Shown here in pieces: positions 26,824-35,253 of a stretch of 64,000 bases of DNA. The stretch's first letter is position 1. The number at the start of each line of letters is the position of its first letter. The translations under genes and the position numbers were made by a program. The notes below the pieces were generated by a model. It saw only the letters and a program-made list of their open reading frames with translations. It did no database searches and was not told the origin of the DNA. Source of the stretch: Streptomyces rubradiris (GTDB lineage: Bacteria; Actinomycetota; Actinomycetes; Streptomycetales; Streptomycetaceae); NCBI RefSeq assembly GCF_016860525.1, contig NZ_BNEA01000015.1:1550001-1614000 (forward strand), read 5' to 3'.

Positions 26824-27588
26824 GTGCATCACTCGGCCAGGACCGGCCCTCGGTCCACCGTCCGCGCCACCCGCCGGCTCGCCGTCGTCGTCCCGCTGGT
26901 GTGCGCACTGTCCGCCCTCGTGTCCTGCACCAAGCAGGAGGAGGCCCTCACCACACCCTGCGGGGTGGTGGTGGACGGCTCCGGTTCCGCCGCCGCGGTG
27001 AAGGAGGGGTTCGACTCGGAGGCCAAACTCAAGGACAGTTTCGTGGAGTTCCTCACCGACCAGAAGTGCGGAACCGTCGACTTCGCCCCCATCACCCGTT
27101 CCTCGCGCAGCTCCTCCTGCCGGCAGGGCCAGATCGACCTCGACCCGCCGCACGACGCCACCACCGACCAGCAGGCACAGCGGGCCGGTGCCCGGCGGGA
27201 CGCGGCCCTCGCCGCGCTCGCCGAGCTCAAGTGCGCCCGCACCCAGAACGGTTCGGACGTGTGGGGCGCGCTGGCCCGCATCGGGGAGACCGTCTCCGGC
27301 GACGGGCCGGCGCCCAAGCTGCTCGTCGTCAGCGACTTCCAGCAGGCCGACCCGGAGTTCTTCCTCTCCCGCCAGGACCTGTCCACCAAGGCCCGGCGGG
27401 CCGAGGTCATCGACTCCCTCGTCAAGGCGCGGGGGCTGCCCGGCATCAAGGGAATGGACGTCTTCCCGGTCGGGCTCGGCATGCAGTACAAGGCGAAACC
27501 CAGCGAGGCCGACGACTTCGAGTCCTTCTGGACGGAAGCGCTCGAAGGGAGGGCCGAGGCTCATGTCGACTCCCGTTACCGGCGCTGA
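26824..27588 (+). CDS. VWA-like lipoprotein
   Basis: A 254-residue exported lipoprotein. The N-terminus has Arg residues, a hydrophobic core (LAVVVPLVCALSA) and a lipobox LVSC near residue 38. The mature part begins with a von Willebrand A-like fold: a MIDAS-type VVVDGSGSAA (DxSxS), an Asp-rich middle and PKLLVVSDFQQADPEFF. Such modules bind a metal ion and a protein ligand. The start GTG 26824 has GGAAGG upstream; an ATG at 26749 overlapping the previous stop is possible but would put 25 extra residues before the signal. It overlaps the next gene by 26 nt. Confidence 0.75.
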   Translation: MHHSARTGPRSTVRATRRLAVVVPLVCALSALVSCTKQEEALTTPCGVVVDGSGSAAAVKEGFDSEAKLKDSFVEFLTDQKCGTVDFAPITRSSRSSSCRQGQIDLDPPHDATTDQQAQRAGARRDAALAALAELKCARTQNGSDVWGALARIGETVSGDGPAPKLLVVSDFQQADPEFFLSRQDLSTKARRAEVIDSLVKARGLPGIKGMDVFPVGLGMQYKAKPSEADDFESFWTEALEGRAEAHVDSRYRR

Positions 27589-29128
27589 CGGGCCGCGCCC
27601 GCGCCGCCTCCGGCTGCCCTTCCCCCGGCGGCCCGCACCGGGCGCCGCCCGGCGCCGGCCGGACCACGCCCGGCGGGCTCCCCGCCCGGCCCTGGTCCTG
27701 GACGCCAGGGACCAGGGCACGCTGCTCAAGGACGCCGGCCGGCACGGACGGCAGGCCGGCCGGAAGAAGACGCTGGACCCCTGGCTGCTGTACGGCGACG
27801 AGCCGCTGCCCTACTTCGCCAAGCTGGCCGGGCTGCGCGACGCCATGGTCCACCGCATCGAGGAGGAGCTGCACGGGCGGCAGGAGGAGGCCCGGCTCCA
27901 GGACGCCCGGGCCGCCGCCGACATGACCACGGGCGAGGCCCGGACGCTGCTGCTGGACAGACGGCTGCGGGAGGCCGACCAGGCCGTCCGGACCGCCCTG
28001 GACCAGCTCGACCTGCTCGCGCTGCGCTCCTCGCGCTGGCTGCGCTTCCGGGACCGGCTGCGCGAACGGGTGGAGGAACGCTGGCTGCGCGCCCGCTTCG
28101 GGGACGCTGCCGGACCCGCCCCGGCGGCCACCGCGCCCGGGGACGACGGCACCGGGCCGGCGACCGGCAAGGAGGAGGGCACGGACCCGGGCGACGACTG
28201 GCAGTCGGTGTCCACCGCGGCCACCGCGCCGGACGGCACCGCGGCCACCGCGCTCGGGGAGGACTACCGGGCCGCCTTGCGGGAGACCGGCCTCCAGGGG
28301 TCGGCCGACCGCTGGGAGGGACTGCTGACCCGCCCCGGCCTGCCCCGGTGGCTGACCCTGGCGCTGCTGGCGGCCATCATGGCCGTCGAGGTGCCCGTCT
28401 ACTGGGTCGCCTACCAGCCCTTCCACGGCGTCGGCAGCACCGGCGGTGACGTGCTGTCCGGCACGCTCGCCGTCTCGTCCGCAGTTGTCATGCTGATCGT
28501 GCCGCACCTGGCGGGGCACATGCTGCGGTGGCGCTCGGCGACCGGGGCGCCGCGCAGCGGATGGCTGCCGTCCCTGACCCTGCTCGGCGTGTGGGGCGCA
28601 CTGACCTGGCTGCTCGGCACATTGCGCGCCAGGTTCGTGACGCAGCACGACACTCCGGCGGAGGGAGACGGCGCCGGCTTCCGCGGGCTCGGCGGTCCGG
28701 GGGCGGACGCCACCTCCCTGGTGGACCGGCTGCACCTGTCCACGCAGACGGTGACCTGGCTGTTCTGCGCGCTGCTGCTGCTCTCGGGCGGTGTCGGCTT
28801 CCTGCTCGGCCTGTTCCGGGAACACCCGTTCCTCGACGCCTTCCGCACGGCGGTCGAGCGGCGGGAGGATCTGCAACGGCAGCACGACGAGAGCGTGGCC
28901 GCCACCGAGCGGGCACGGGCCGAGCGGGAGACGGCCCAGGCCCGGCAGGAGGACCGCCGGGAGGCCGCGCGGGAGCGGATCGCCGCGACCCGCGAGCTGT
29001 ACGAGTCCGCCGCCGCCGAGTTCCTCCAGGGGGTGGTGACGGCTTCGAAGGACCCCGCCGTCAGCGAGGCCGCCATGCGCCGGTCCGACCGCCGGCCGCT
29101 GCTGCCCGGCCCGGCACCGCTCGGCTGA
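27563..29128 (+). CDS. Multi-pass membrane protein with charged helices
   Basis: A 521-residue protein of unknown family. Residues 1-50 are Arg/Pro-rich. Residues 60-190 are charged helices (GRQEEARLQDARAAADM), followed by an Ala/Thr/Gly/Asp linker. Four hydrophobic segments come next (about 270-285 LALLAAIMAVEVPVYWVAY; 300-315; 335-350 LTLLGVWGALTWLLG; 395-415 LFCALLLLSGGVGFLLGLF). The C-terminal 100 residues are a strongly charged coiled-coil-like helix (ERARAERETAQARQED). It is coupled by overlap to the VWA lipoprotein gene, and both products sit at the membrane, so they probably work together. A terminator follows. Confidence 0.7.
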   Translation: MSTPVTGADGPRPRRLRLPFPRRPAPGAARRRPDHARRAPRPALVLDARDQGTLLKDAGRHGRQAGRKKTLDPWLLYGDEPLPYFAKLAGLRDAMVHRIEEELHGRQEEARLQDARAAADMTTGEARTLLLDRRLREADQAVRTALDQLDLLALRSSRWLRFRDRLRERVEERWLRARFGDAAGPAPAATAPGDDGTGPATGKEEGTDPGDDWQSVSTAATAPDGTAATALGEDYRAALRETGLQGSADRWEGLLTRPGLPRWLTLALLAAIMAVEVPVYWVAYQPFHGVGSTGGDVLSGTLAVSSAVVMLIVPHLAGHMLRWRSATGAPRSGWLPSLTLLGVWGALTWLLGTLRARFVTQHDTPAEGDGAGFRGLGGPGADATSLVDRLHLSTQTVTWLFCALLLLSGGVGFLLGLFREHPFLDAFRTAVERREDLQRQHDESVAATERARAERETAQARQEDRREAARERIAATRELYESAAAEFLQGVVTASKDPAVSEAAMRRSDRRPLLPGPAPLG

Positions 29129-29144
29129 ACCTCCAAACGCCGCG

Positions 29145-29186
29145 CGCCGCTGCCCGGCCTCCTTCTCGGGAGGCCGGGCAGCGGCG
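29145..29186. terminator. 18-bp perfect hairpin between convergent operons
   Basis: Perfect 18-bp arms (29145-29162 and 29169-29186) with a 6-nt loop TTCTCG. It sits between the stop of the membrane-protein gene (29128) and the stop of the RES gene (29202, minus strand). It can therefore terminate both converging operons. Confidence 0.85.
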
Positions 29187-29201
29187 TGCGATGTGCCGTA
29201 C

Positions 29202-29849
29202 TCACTCCTCCGGGGAGACGACCGCGCGCAGGGGCGCCAGCAGCCGGTTGACCTCGCGCACGTCCTCCCGGGACGCGAGCCGCAGGCACTCCCGGGGCCG
29301 GGGATCGAGGGGCCCGGACGGACAGCGGTCCTCGAACAACTGGAGCGCCGTGCGCGGCCGGCACCGCTTGGACGTCCACCACAGCCCCTGCACATCGGCG
29401 CACCGCTCGCGGATCACCCGCACCCAGTACCGGGTACCGGCGTACTCCTCGGTGTCGACCAGCCAGTGGTCCTGCCAGACCGCGGCCAGCCCCTCGGCGG
29501 TCGTCAGGTCCACCAGGGACAGCTCCGCCGTGGTGCGGAACGCCGACAGCACGTACCGGGACGCCTGCGCCCAGGGGATCAGGCGCACCCCGTCACCGCC
29601 GAACTCGACCGAGCGCAGCAGGACTTCGCTGAGCGCGGTGACCGGGTCGAGGGCGGCGTAGAGGTGGCGGTAGGGGTCCTTCTCGGTGGGGTCGAAGCGG
29701 TTGCCCTTGAAGTACTCGTGGGCGACCTTCGGGTTGAACTCGGTGGCCTTGTACTGCTCCTCGTGGCACCGCCACAGCACCGTGCCCGCCGGCAGCTCGT
29801 GCCGCACCGGCTCCATCGGGACGCCGTCCGGCGGAATCTGTTCGGGCAT
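29202..29849 (-). CDS. RES-domain protein, putative NAD+ phosphorylase toxin
   Basis: A 215-residue RES-domain protein. Characterised RES toxins (MbcT, ParT, Xre-RES pairs) destroy NAD+ or ADP-ribosylate a target and are held inactive by a partner antitoxin. The three name-giving positions are visible: Arg27 in VLWRCHEE, Glu75 in TALSEVLLRS and Ser160 in GLWWTSKRC. Also present are FNP (38-40), the NRF motif near residue 51 and Tyr64 in HLYAALDP. The start ATG at 29849 shares one base with the stop of the preceding gene (TGATG), so translation is coupled to it. It is the last gene of the CHAT operon. Confidence 0.85.
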   Translation of the reverse strand: MPEQIPPDGVPMEPVRHELPAGTVLWRCHEEQYKATEFNPKVAHEYFKGNRFDPTEKDPYRHLYAALDPVTALSEVLLRSVEFGGDGVRLIPWAQASRYVLSAFRTTAELSLVDLTTAEGLAAVWQDHWLVDTEEYAGTRYWVRVIRERCADVQGLWWTSKRCRPRTALQLFEDRCPSGPLDPRPRECLRLASREDVREVNRLLAPLRAVVSPEE

Positions 29850-30643
29850 CAGGCCGCCCCCACCAGTTCGGCGGCGGCGCGTTCCAGCGCGTCGTCCGGC
29901 ACCACGCCGAGCAGTTCGGCGGGGACCCCGCCCAGCCACCGGTTGCCGCCCAGCCACCAGTCGGCGGCTCCCCAGGGGTCGCGGTCCGCGCACAGCAGTA
30001 CGTTGATCCGGCGGACGACCGGCAAGGGTTCGGCCGTACCGGGCTTGAACTGGAAGCGGGGGTAGCGGAAGCCGTCGTCCGGGTCGCGCAGCCGGATCAG
30101 ACCGGCGGCGGGGGCGTCCGGCCCACCGGGCGGCGGGGCGGAGCCGGCGTCGTCGCGCACGGCGGGTCCATGGTGCCCGGCTCCGGCAGTCGCGTCCTCC
30201 GTCCCGGCGGGGGTCCCGTCCTCCGCCCCGGCAGGGGTCCCGTCCTCCGCCCCGGCCAGGGCGGTGTGCTCGGCCTCGGTCAGGGCGGGGGCGGCCAGGA
30301 GGCGCCGGCGGGCCGCGCGGAGCAGTTCGGCGGGGTCGGGCGGCGGGGTGCCGAGGACGCCGATCACCGCGTCGATCGTGGCGAGGCGGGGCAGTTCGCG
30401 GGGACCGGCGGCGTAGCGGTGGCCGCCGAGCGCCTCGGCCACCGGGTGGCCGGGCGGCAGCGCGGACAGCGTGCGCTTGATCCGGCGTACGGTACGGGCG
30501 GCGGCGGCCGGGTTGCCGGTGACCGTCTGCTCGCGCAACTCCCGTAGCGCGTCCGACAGTTCGCGGTGGTCGTCCGCGTCCAGTCCGGTGGTGACGGTGG
30601 TCCAGTGGTGCTCCAGGAGCCTCAGCAGGTCCTCGGAGGTCAT
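29849..30643 (-). CDS. Putative RES-partner antitoxin (MbcA/ParS-like C-terminus)
   Basis: A 264-residue protein. The N-terminal half is helical (LLRLLEHHWTTVTTGLDADD, DAVIGVLGTPPPDPAELLRA). An Ala/Gly/Thr-rich low-complexity linker with EDGTPAGAEDGTPAG repeats (about residues 130-175) follows. The C-terminal 75 residues (FRYPRFQF, INVLLCADRD, WWLGGNRWLGGVPAELLG) resemble the toxin-binding domain of MbcA/ParS/Xre antitoxins (DUF2384). Position directly before RES, with a 1-nt overlap, is the normal order for such pairs. No HTH was recognised. It overlaps the CHAT gene by 4 nt. The flexible linker is an attractive protease-cleavage site, which is only a hypothesis. Confidence 0.6.
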   Translation of the reverse strand: MTSEDLLRLLEHHWTTVTTGLDADDHRELSDALRELREQTVTGNPAAAARTVRRIKRTLSALPPGHPVAEALGGHRYAAGPRELPRLATIDAVIGVLGTPPPDPAELLRAARRRLLAAPALTEAEHTALAGAEDGTPAGAEDGTPAGTEDATAGAGHHGPAVRDDAGSAPPPGGPDAPAAGLIRLRDPDDGFRYPRFQFKPGTAEPLPVVRRINVLLCADRDPWGAADWWLGGNRWLGGVPAELLGVVPDDALERAAAELVGAA

Positions 30644-33600
30644 ACGGGCTCTCCCTTCGGCTGCCGGGCGGCGGGCACCGCCGGTGCCGGGTTGCCGTGG
30701 TGGACGAAGGCGGCCCAGGTGTCCGGCCGGTCGCGGAAGTCCTCCGCCAGCCGCCCGGCCGAGACACGCCTCAGCGCCGGGACGGGCGGGCGCTCGTCCG
30801 GCGGGGTGAGCATCCAGCGCTGGGCGGCGCGCAGCGCGTCCGGTGGGGCGAGTCCCCGGCCGAGGGCGTCGTGCAGGACGAGCATCATCAGCTCGGACCG
30901 CTTGTCGTCGACCTTCCACCGGGAGCCGATGGCGTCGGCGGCCAGCCGGTGCACCAGCACCGAGGTGACGGTCAGGGCCTCGTCGTGGTCGCGGGTGGTC
31001 AGGTCGGTCTCGCAGCCCCCGCACACCACCAGGGGCCCGGCCGACCGGAAGGCGTCGCCCTCGGCGGGCGTCTCCAGCAGGGTGCTCAGGGTGAGGCCCG
31101 CGGTCCGGGCCGGCTCGTCGGCCTCGTCCGGGTCGGCCAGGAGCAGCGCGGACCGGGTGGGGTCCGTACCGGCCAGCCCGTGACAGGCGAGATGGACCAG
31201 GGAGGCGGGGGCGGCGGCCCGGCCGCCGAGCAGCGCCAGGACGGTCTCCGGGGTGGCGGGGTCCTCGTGCGGCCGGTGCACCACGGCGTCGCGGTAGAGC
31301 ACGGCGGCCAGGGTGTCGATCTCCTCCTCGGCCCACTCCAGGTCGTCCCCGCCGTGGAAGACCAGGGCGGGCCGGTCGGTGAGCGGCATCCGCCGCCGCG
31401 CCGCGGCCCGCAGGAACTCCCGGCCGGAGGCCGCGTGGGTGAGCACGGCGACCTCACAGGCCCGCACCGGGCGCGGGGCCCGCGGGCCGGGCAGTTCGGC
31501 GTCGGGCGCTCCGGAGCCTGACGGCTCAGGGCCGGGCACCCCGGAGGCGGGCACCTCAAGGCCGGGTGCCTCGGGGTCTGACGCCTCAGGACCGGCCATT
31601 CGAGGACCGGGCGCCCCGGAACCGGCGAGCGCCCCAGGGCCGGGCATTCGAAGGCCGGGCTCCCCGCAACCGGGCGCCTCAGGGCCGGGCACGCCGGAGC
31701 CCGGCAGCTCAGGGCCGGGCTCCCCGCAACCAGCAGGCGCGCCAGGGCCGGGCGCCCCGGAACCAGGCGCCCCAGGGCCAGCAGTCTCCCCGGGACCGGG
31801 CACCCCAGGGCCGGCAGTCTCCCCGGAACCGGCAGGCTCCCCCGGACCCGCGGGCGACCCGAGCAGGGCCGCCTGCCAGGGCACGACCCCCAGTTCCCCG
31901 CAGGGCACCAGGACGAGCCGTACGGCATCGGCCCGCGTACCACCACCCGCGACCGCAGCAGCACCCGCACCCGCACCCGCACCCATATAGGCGCCCGCAC
32001 CCACAACCGCTGGAGTGGCGAACACATCCGTCCCGGCGACGGCCCGGTCCCCCGCGCCGAGGTGGTCCAGCGCGGGCCCGAGCACCTCTCCGGCCCAGGC
32101 GCACATGCCGTCCAGGGCCCGCAGCCAGCGCCGCTCGGCACGCTCCCGCTCCTCCTTGTCAGCCCCCCGCTCCTCCTTGCCGACCGCCGCTCCCTCCTTC
32201 ACGGCCACCTCGTCGGCCTCCTCACCGGCCGTGGTCTCCAGCCGCTGCCGGTCCGCCCCGGCCGCCAGGTACTCCGCGACGGGCCGGCGGCCGTCCGGGG
32301 TCAGGGCGGGCAGGAGCAGCGCCTCGGCGGGGCCCTCGCGGGGGACGATCAGTACCGCGCCGTCCGGGTCGTCGACGCCCGGGACCAGGTACAGCAGCGC
32401 GTCCGCGCCGGTCGCCCGCAGCCCGGCGCGCAGGTCGTCCACCGAGGGCAGCACCGGCTCCAGGTCGGCCCCGCCCCGCCCGCGCAGCAGCTCCAGCGAG
32501 CGGCGCCGCACGTCACCCGGCAGTCCGGGACTGCCCGTGCCGAGCCCGGCCAGCACCTCCATCGGGGAGCCGCCCGAGCGGCCGCCGGGGGTGCCGGAGG
32601 CCACGTCGGCGGAGAGTTCCCACAGGGAGCGGTCGGCGCCGCGGTCCTGGGCGGGGTCGGCGGCGGCCCGCCAGCGCTCGGCCAGTTCGCCCTCGCCGAG
32701 CGCGGCCAGCCGGTCGGCAACGCCCGCGGACACGGCCGCCGCCCCGAACACCAGGGACCGGCCGGCCTCCAGGCAGGCGATCGCGTCCTCGGTGCGCCCG
32801 GCGCGCAGCGCCCAGAAGGCGGCGGCGCGGCCCCGGTCGGCCGCCGCGCGGGCGATCCGCAGGCCGTGGCCGACGCCCTGCTGGAGCAGGACATCGTCGG
32901 CGGAGTGCCGCAGCGAGGTACGGGCGAGGCCGAGGGCGGCCGTCAGGTCCTCGTCGGTGCCGGGCGCGCCCGCCCGCAGCCAGGCGCGTTTGGCGTGCAG
33001 CGCGGCCAGGTCCCAGGTGAGGCCGGCGCTGCCCGGCAGGCCGACGCCGCCCGGCAGGCCGGCGGGCAGGCCCGCCAGCCCCTGGGTCAGCTCGCCGATG
33101 GCCTCGTCCAGCGCCCCGGCGTCCCCGGTGAACGTGTGCAGGGTGTCCAGGGCGAGCGCGATGGCGCCGTGCGACCTTGGCCGCAGCGCGCCGCTGAATT
33201 CGGTGGCGGCCAGCGCGGCCCGGGCCCGCCGGACGCCCTCGGCGATGCGGCTCGGGTCCGACTCGGCGATCGCCGTCAGGGTGAGCAGCGGGGCCCACAT
33301 CATGTCGAGCAGGATGCGCAGGACGGGCATGTCCACCGCTGTCTCAACGGCCCGCCGCATGTGGTGCACGGCCGCCCTCAGGTGTGCGGTCCGGTCCGCG
33401 CCCGAGGCGTCGAGGACGACGAGGCCGAGGTAGGCGATGCCGAGGGCCATACCGATGTGGATACCGGTCCATTCCTCGGCGGCGGCGTAGACCTCGTCCA
33501 CCTCCAGTTCGCACAGCGCCTCGATGACGTCCCAGACGGTCTTGACGTCGCCCCGCTCCAAGGCGGAGGTCAGCCGCACCGTGAGCCGCGTCGCCTCCCC

Positions 33601-34812
33601 GCACACGCGCAGGTTGGCGGCGGCCGTGCCGGCGGGGTCGCCCTCCCACCGCTGGGTCTCGAACAACTTCAGGGCCAGGTCCTCGTCCTCCAGGCTGCCG
33701 CCGTTCATGGCGGCCCCGAAGAGCATGACGGGGACGATGTTGGTGAGCCATGCGCCGTTGGGTTCGCCGTCGAATTCGCCCTTGGCCCACGCGTCGTGCA
33801 CCAGCCGGAGCGCCTCCCTGAAGCCCGTGACGTCGCCGGAGTACATGGCGCCGGCAGCATGGAGGAAGGCACCGACCATCCGGGACGGCAGCGGCGTACG
33901 GCCGTCCTCCCGGCCGGTGCCGGGGTGTTCTCCGGTCAGTTCGGCGAGGAGTGCGGGCACGTTCCGCGGGCCGACGAGTCCGGGTGACATCGCCTCGGCC
34001 AGGGCCAGGAACTCGGTGAGGGCGTTGCGGGTGGCCACGGCCGTGTCGGTGCCCCCGGTTTCCGGCTCCGTGGGGCCCGGGGACCTGGCGAGGGACTGCT
34101 CCAGATCGCCCAGCATCAGGTTCAGCAGGGTGCCCAGCGAAGCCGGTATCCCTTCGCCCGTGAGACCGGCGAGCACGGGCCGTGCCTCGCTGACGAACGC
34201 ACCGGTGTCGCCCGCCAGCAGCGCGTGGGTCATCGCGAGGAATCCCTCTGTCCTGGCGCGCAGTTCGGGAGTCATCCGGTGGTGCTCGCGTTCCAGCAGC
34301 AGCCGCGTCAACAGCGCGGTGTCCTCCACGATGCCCGGCCCGCCGTGGGTGAGCGGGGTGCCCAGTTCCATGAGGCGCATGAGCCGGTCCACGCTCCAGT
34401 GCGGCTCGGAAAGGACGGAGGCGTCACGGCTGAGTCCCACCAGCCGGAAACCGGTGAGCGCCACGAGTCCTCGGTAGGCGGCCTCCCGCTCTTCCGCTGC
34501 GAGCAGGGACGACGTACGGGCCTGGTCCAGCAGGGGAAGCGCGCGCTCCCGGTCGGCCGGATCACCCTCCAGCACGAACCGCAGGGCCCGGCACCGGCCG
34601 AGCCGTGCGGCCACCGCCGCGGCCGTCGCGCCGTCCTCGCCGGACGCCTCCAACTCGGCCAGCAGCGACTCCAGTTCGCCGGTCAGGGCGTCGAGTTCCG
34701 GTCCTCGTGTCCCGGTGTGGGTCTCCGGTTCGAGCGGTACGGACACCTGGTCGGTGCGGGCGAGCGCGGCGGCGGCGCGGTCGGCCGCGGACACGGTTCC
34801 GGCGTCACTCAT
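30640..34812 (-). CDS. Large helical-repeat CHAT-domain (caspase-like) protease
   Basis: A 1390-residue protein. Residues about 40-880 are helical, consistent with degenerate TPR-like repeats. The C-terminal 400 residues are a CHAT domain of the caspase/separase clan. The catalytic His is in LVHLACHGLAG (about residue 1210) and the catalytic Cys in LVVCGGCETDL (about 1265). The late motif ADAIGSRWKVDD and the final RRVSAGRLAEDFRDRPDTWAAFVHHGNP match family ends. A Gly/Pro-rich repeat of about 120 residues (about 985-1105) splits the CHAT region between its first strand (VPCGELGVVPWQAALLG) and the catalytic core. ATG 34812 has GGAGGGG about 8 nt upstream. It heads the operon with the putative antitoxin and RES genes. 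Confidence 0.88.
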   Translation of the reverse strand: MSDAGTVSAADRAAAALARTDQVSVPLEPETHTGTRGPELDALTGELESLLAELEASGEDGATAAAVAARLGRCRALRFVLEGDPADRERALPLLDQARTSSLLAAEEREAAYRGLVALTGFRLVGLSRDASVLSEPHWSVDRLMRLMELGTPLTHGGPGIVEDTALLTRLLLEREHHRMTPELRARTEGFLAMTHALLAGDTGAFVSEARPVLAGLTGEGIPASLGTLLNLMLGDLEQSLARSPGPTEPETGGTDTAVATRNALTEFLALAEAMSPGLVGPRNVPALLAELTGEHPGTGREDGRTPLPSRMVGAFLHAAGAMYSGDVTGFREALRLVHDAWAKGEFDGEPNGAWLTNIVPVMLFGAAMNGGSLEDEDLALKLFETQRWEGDPAGTAAANLRVCGEATRLTVRLTSALERGDVKTVWDVIEALCELEVDEVYAAAEEWTGIHIGMALGIAYLGLVVLDASGADRTAHLRAAVHHMRRAVETAVDMPVLRILLDMMWAPLLTLTAIAESDPSRIAEGVRRARAALAATEFSGALRPRSHGAIALALDTLHTFTGDAGALDEAIGELTQGLAGLPAGLPGGVGLPGSAGLTWDLAALHAKRAWLRAGAPGTDEDLTAALGLARTSLRHSADDVLLQQGVGHGLRIARAAADRGRAAAFWALRAGRTEDAIACLEAGRSLVFGAAAVSAGVADRLAALGEGELAERWRAAADPAQDRGADRSLWELSADVASGTPGGRSGGSPMEVLAGLGTGSPGLPGDVRRRSLELLRGRGGADLEPVLPSVDDLRAGLRATGADALLYLVPGVDDPDGAVLIVPREGPAEALLLPALTPDGRRPVAEYLAAGADRQRLETTAGEEADEVAVKEGAAVGKEERGADKEERERAERRWLRALDGMCAWAGEVLGPALDHLGAGDRAVAGTDVFATPAVVGAGAYMGAGAGAGAAAVAGGGTRADAVRLVLVPCGELGVVPWQAALLGSPAGPGEPAGSGETAGPGVPGPGETAGPGAPGSGAPGPGAPAGCGEPGPELPGSGVPGPEAPGCGEPGLRMPGPGALAGSGAPGPRMAGPEASDPEAPGLEVPASGVPGPEPSGSGAPDAELPGPRAPRPVRACEVAVLTHAASGREFLRAAARRRMPLTDRPALVFHGGDDLEWAEEEIDTLAAVLYRDAVVHRPHEDPATPETVLALLGGRAAAPASLVHLACHGLAGTDPTRSALLLADPDEADEPARTAGLTLSTLLETPAEGDAFRSAGPLVVCGGCETDLTTRDHDEALTVTSVLVHRLAADAIGSRWKVDDKRSELMMLVLHDALGRGLAPPDALRAAQRWMLTPPDERPPVPALRRVSAGRLAEDFRDRPDTWAAFVHHGNPAPAVPAARQPKGEPV
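31490..31860 (-). repeat. Gly/Pro-coding minisatellite inside the CHAT gene
   Basis: About 370 bp of imperfect short repeats built on CAGGGCCGGGC-like and CCCCGGAACC-like units encode PGxGxPGP-type peptide. It keeps the reading frame open, so repeat number can vary in multiples of three without killing the gene. It lies between the first CHAT strand and the catalytic core. Confidence 0.8.
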
Positions 34813-35253
34813 GTGTCATCCCCTCCGCCGCCATGGTGCCCGCTTCCGTGGTCCGGCAGCCGGGCCCTGGCGCACCCCAAGGGCATCCTGCCGGACAACG
34901 CCCGGCTACCGGCCGGTTTCCGCCCGGTCCGCCCCGGGCGGTGCGCTCACCGTGGCGCCGGTTCCGGTGGCGGGCGGGTGCGGCGCGCGGTACACCGCCA
35001 GGGATGTGACCGGCCCACCGCCCGGCCGGTGCGCCGGGTGCGGGTCGCTGCAGCTGCCGGCCCGTGACGAGCGGGCGAGCGGGCGGCCGGTCCCCTCGCA
35101 GGCCGGATGAGGCCCGTCGGCCGGGCAGGCCGGCAACTCGTGGGGGGTACCCGGCGATCGGGCCGGGAGCCCGCCCGCCGTGTCCGACGGGACACCGCCT
35201 CGGGGCCCGGCGGCAACCGCCGGGCCCCGAGGACACCGTCGTCGTCCGGCGCG
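34813..35253. other. Gene-free region upstream of the CHAT operon
   Basis: No protein-like frame is visible in 441 bp. It must hold the promoter of the CHAT-antitoxin-RES operon (immediately left) and the terminator of the NmrA-family gene (right end). No recognisable operator was found. Confidence 0.5.
35198..35232 (-). terminator. 16-bp perfect hairpin after the NmrA-family gene
   Basis: Arms 35198-35213 and 35217-35232 are perfectly complementary with a 3-nt loop CAA. It begins about 20 nt past the stop of the minus-strand NmrA-family gene (35254). Confidence 0.8.

Noticed and set aside
31566..33020. Arg/Pro-rich plus-strand frame opposite the CHAT gene
   Set aside because: Antisense to a motif-rich coding sequence and made largely of translated repeats.
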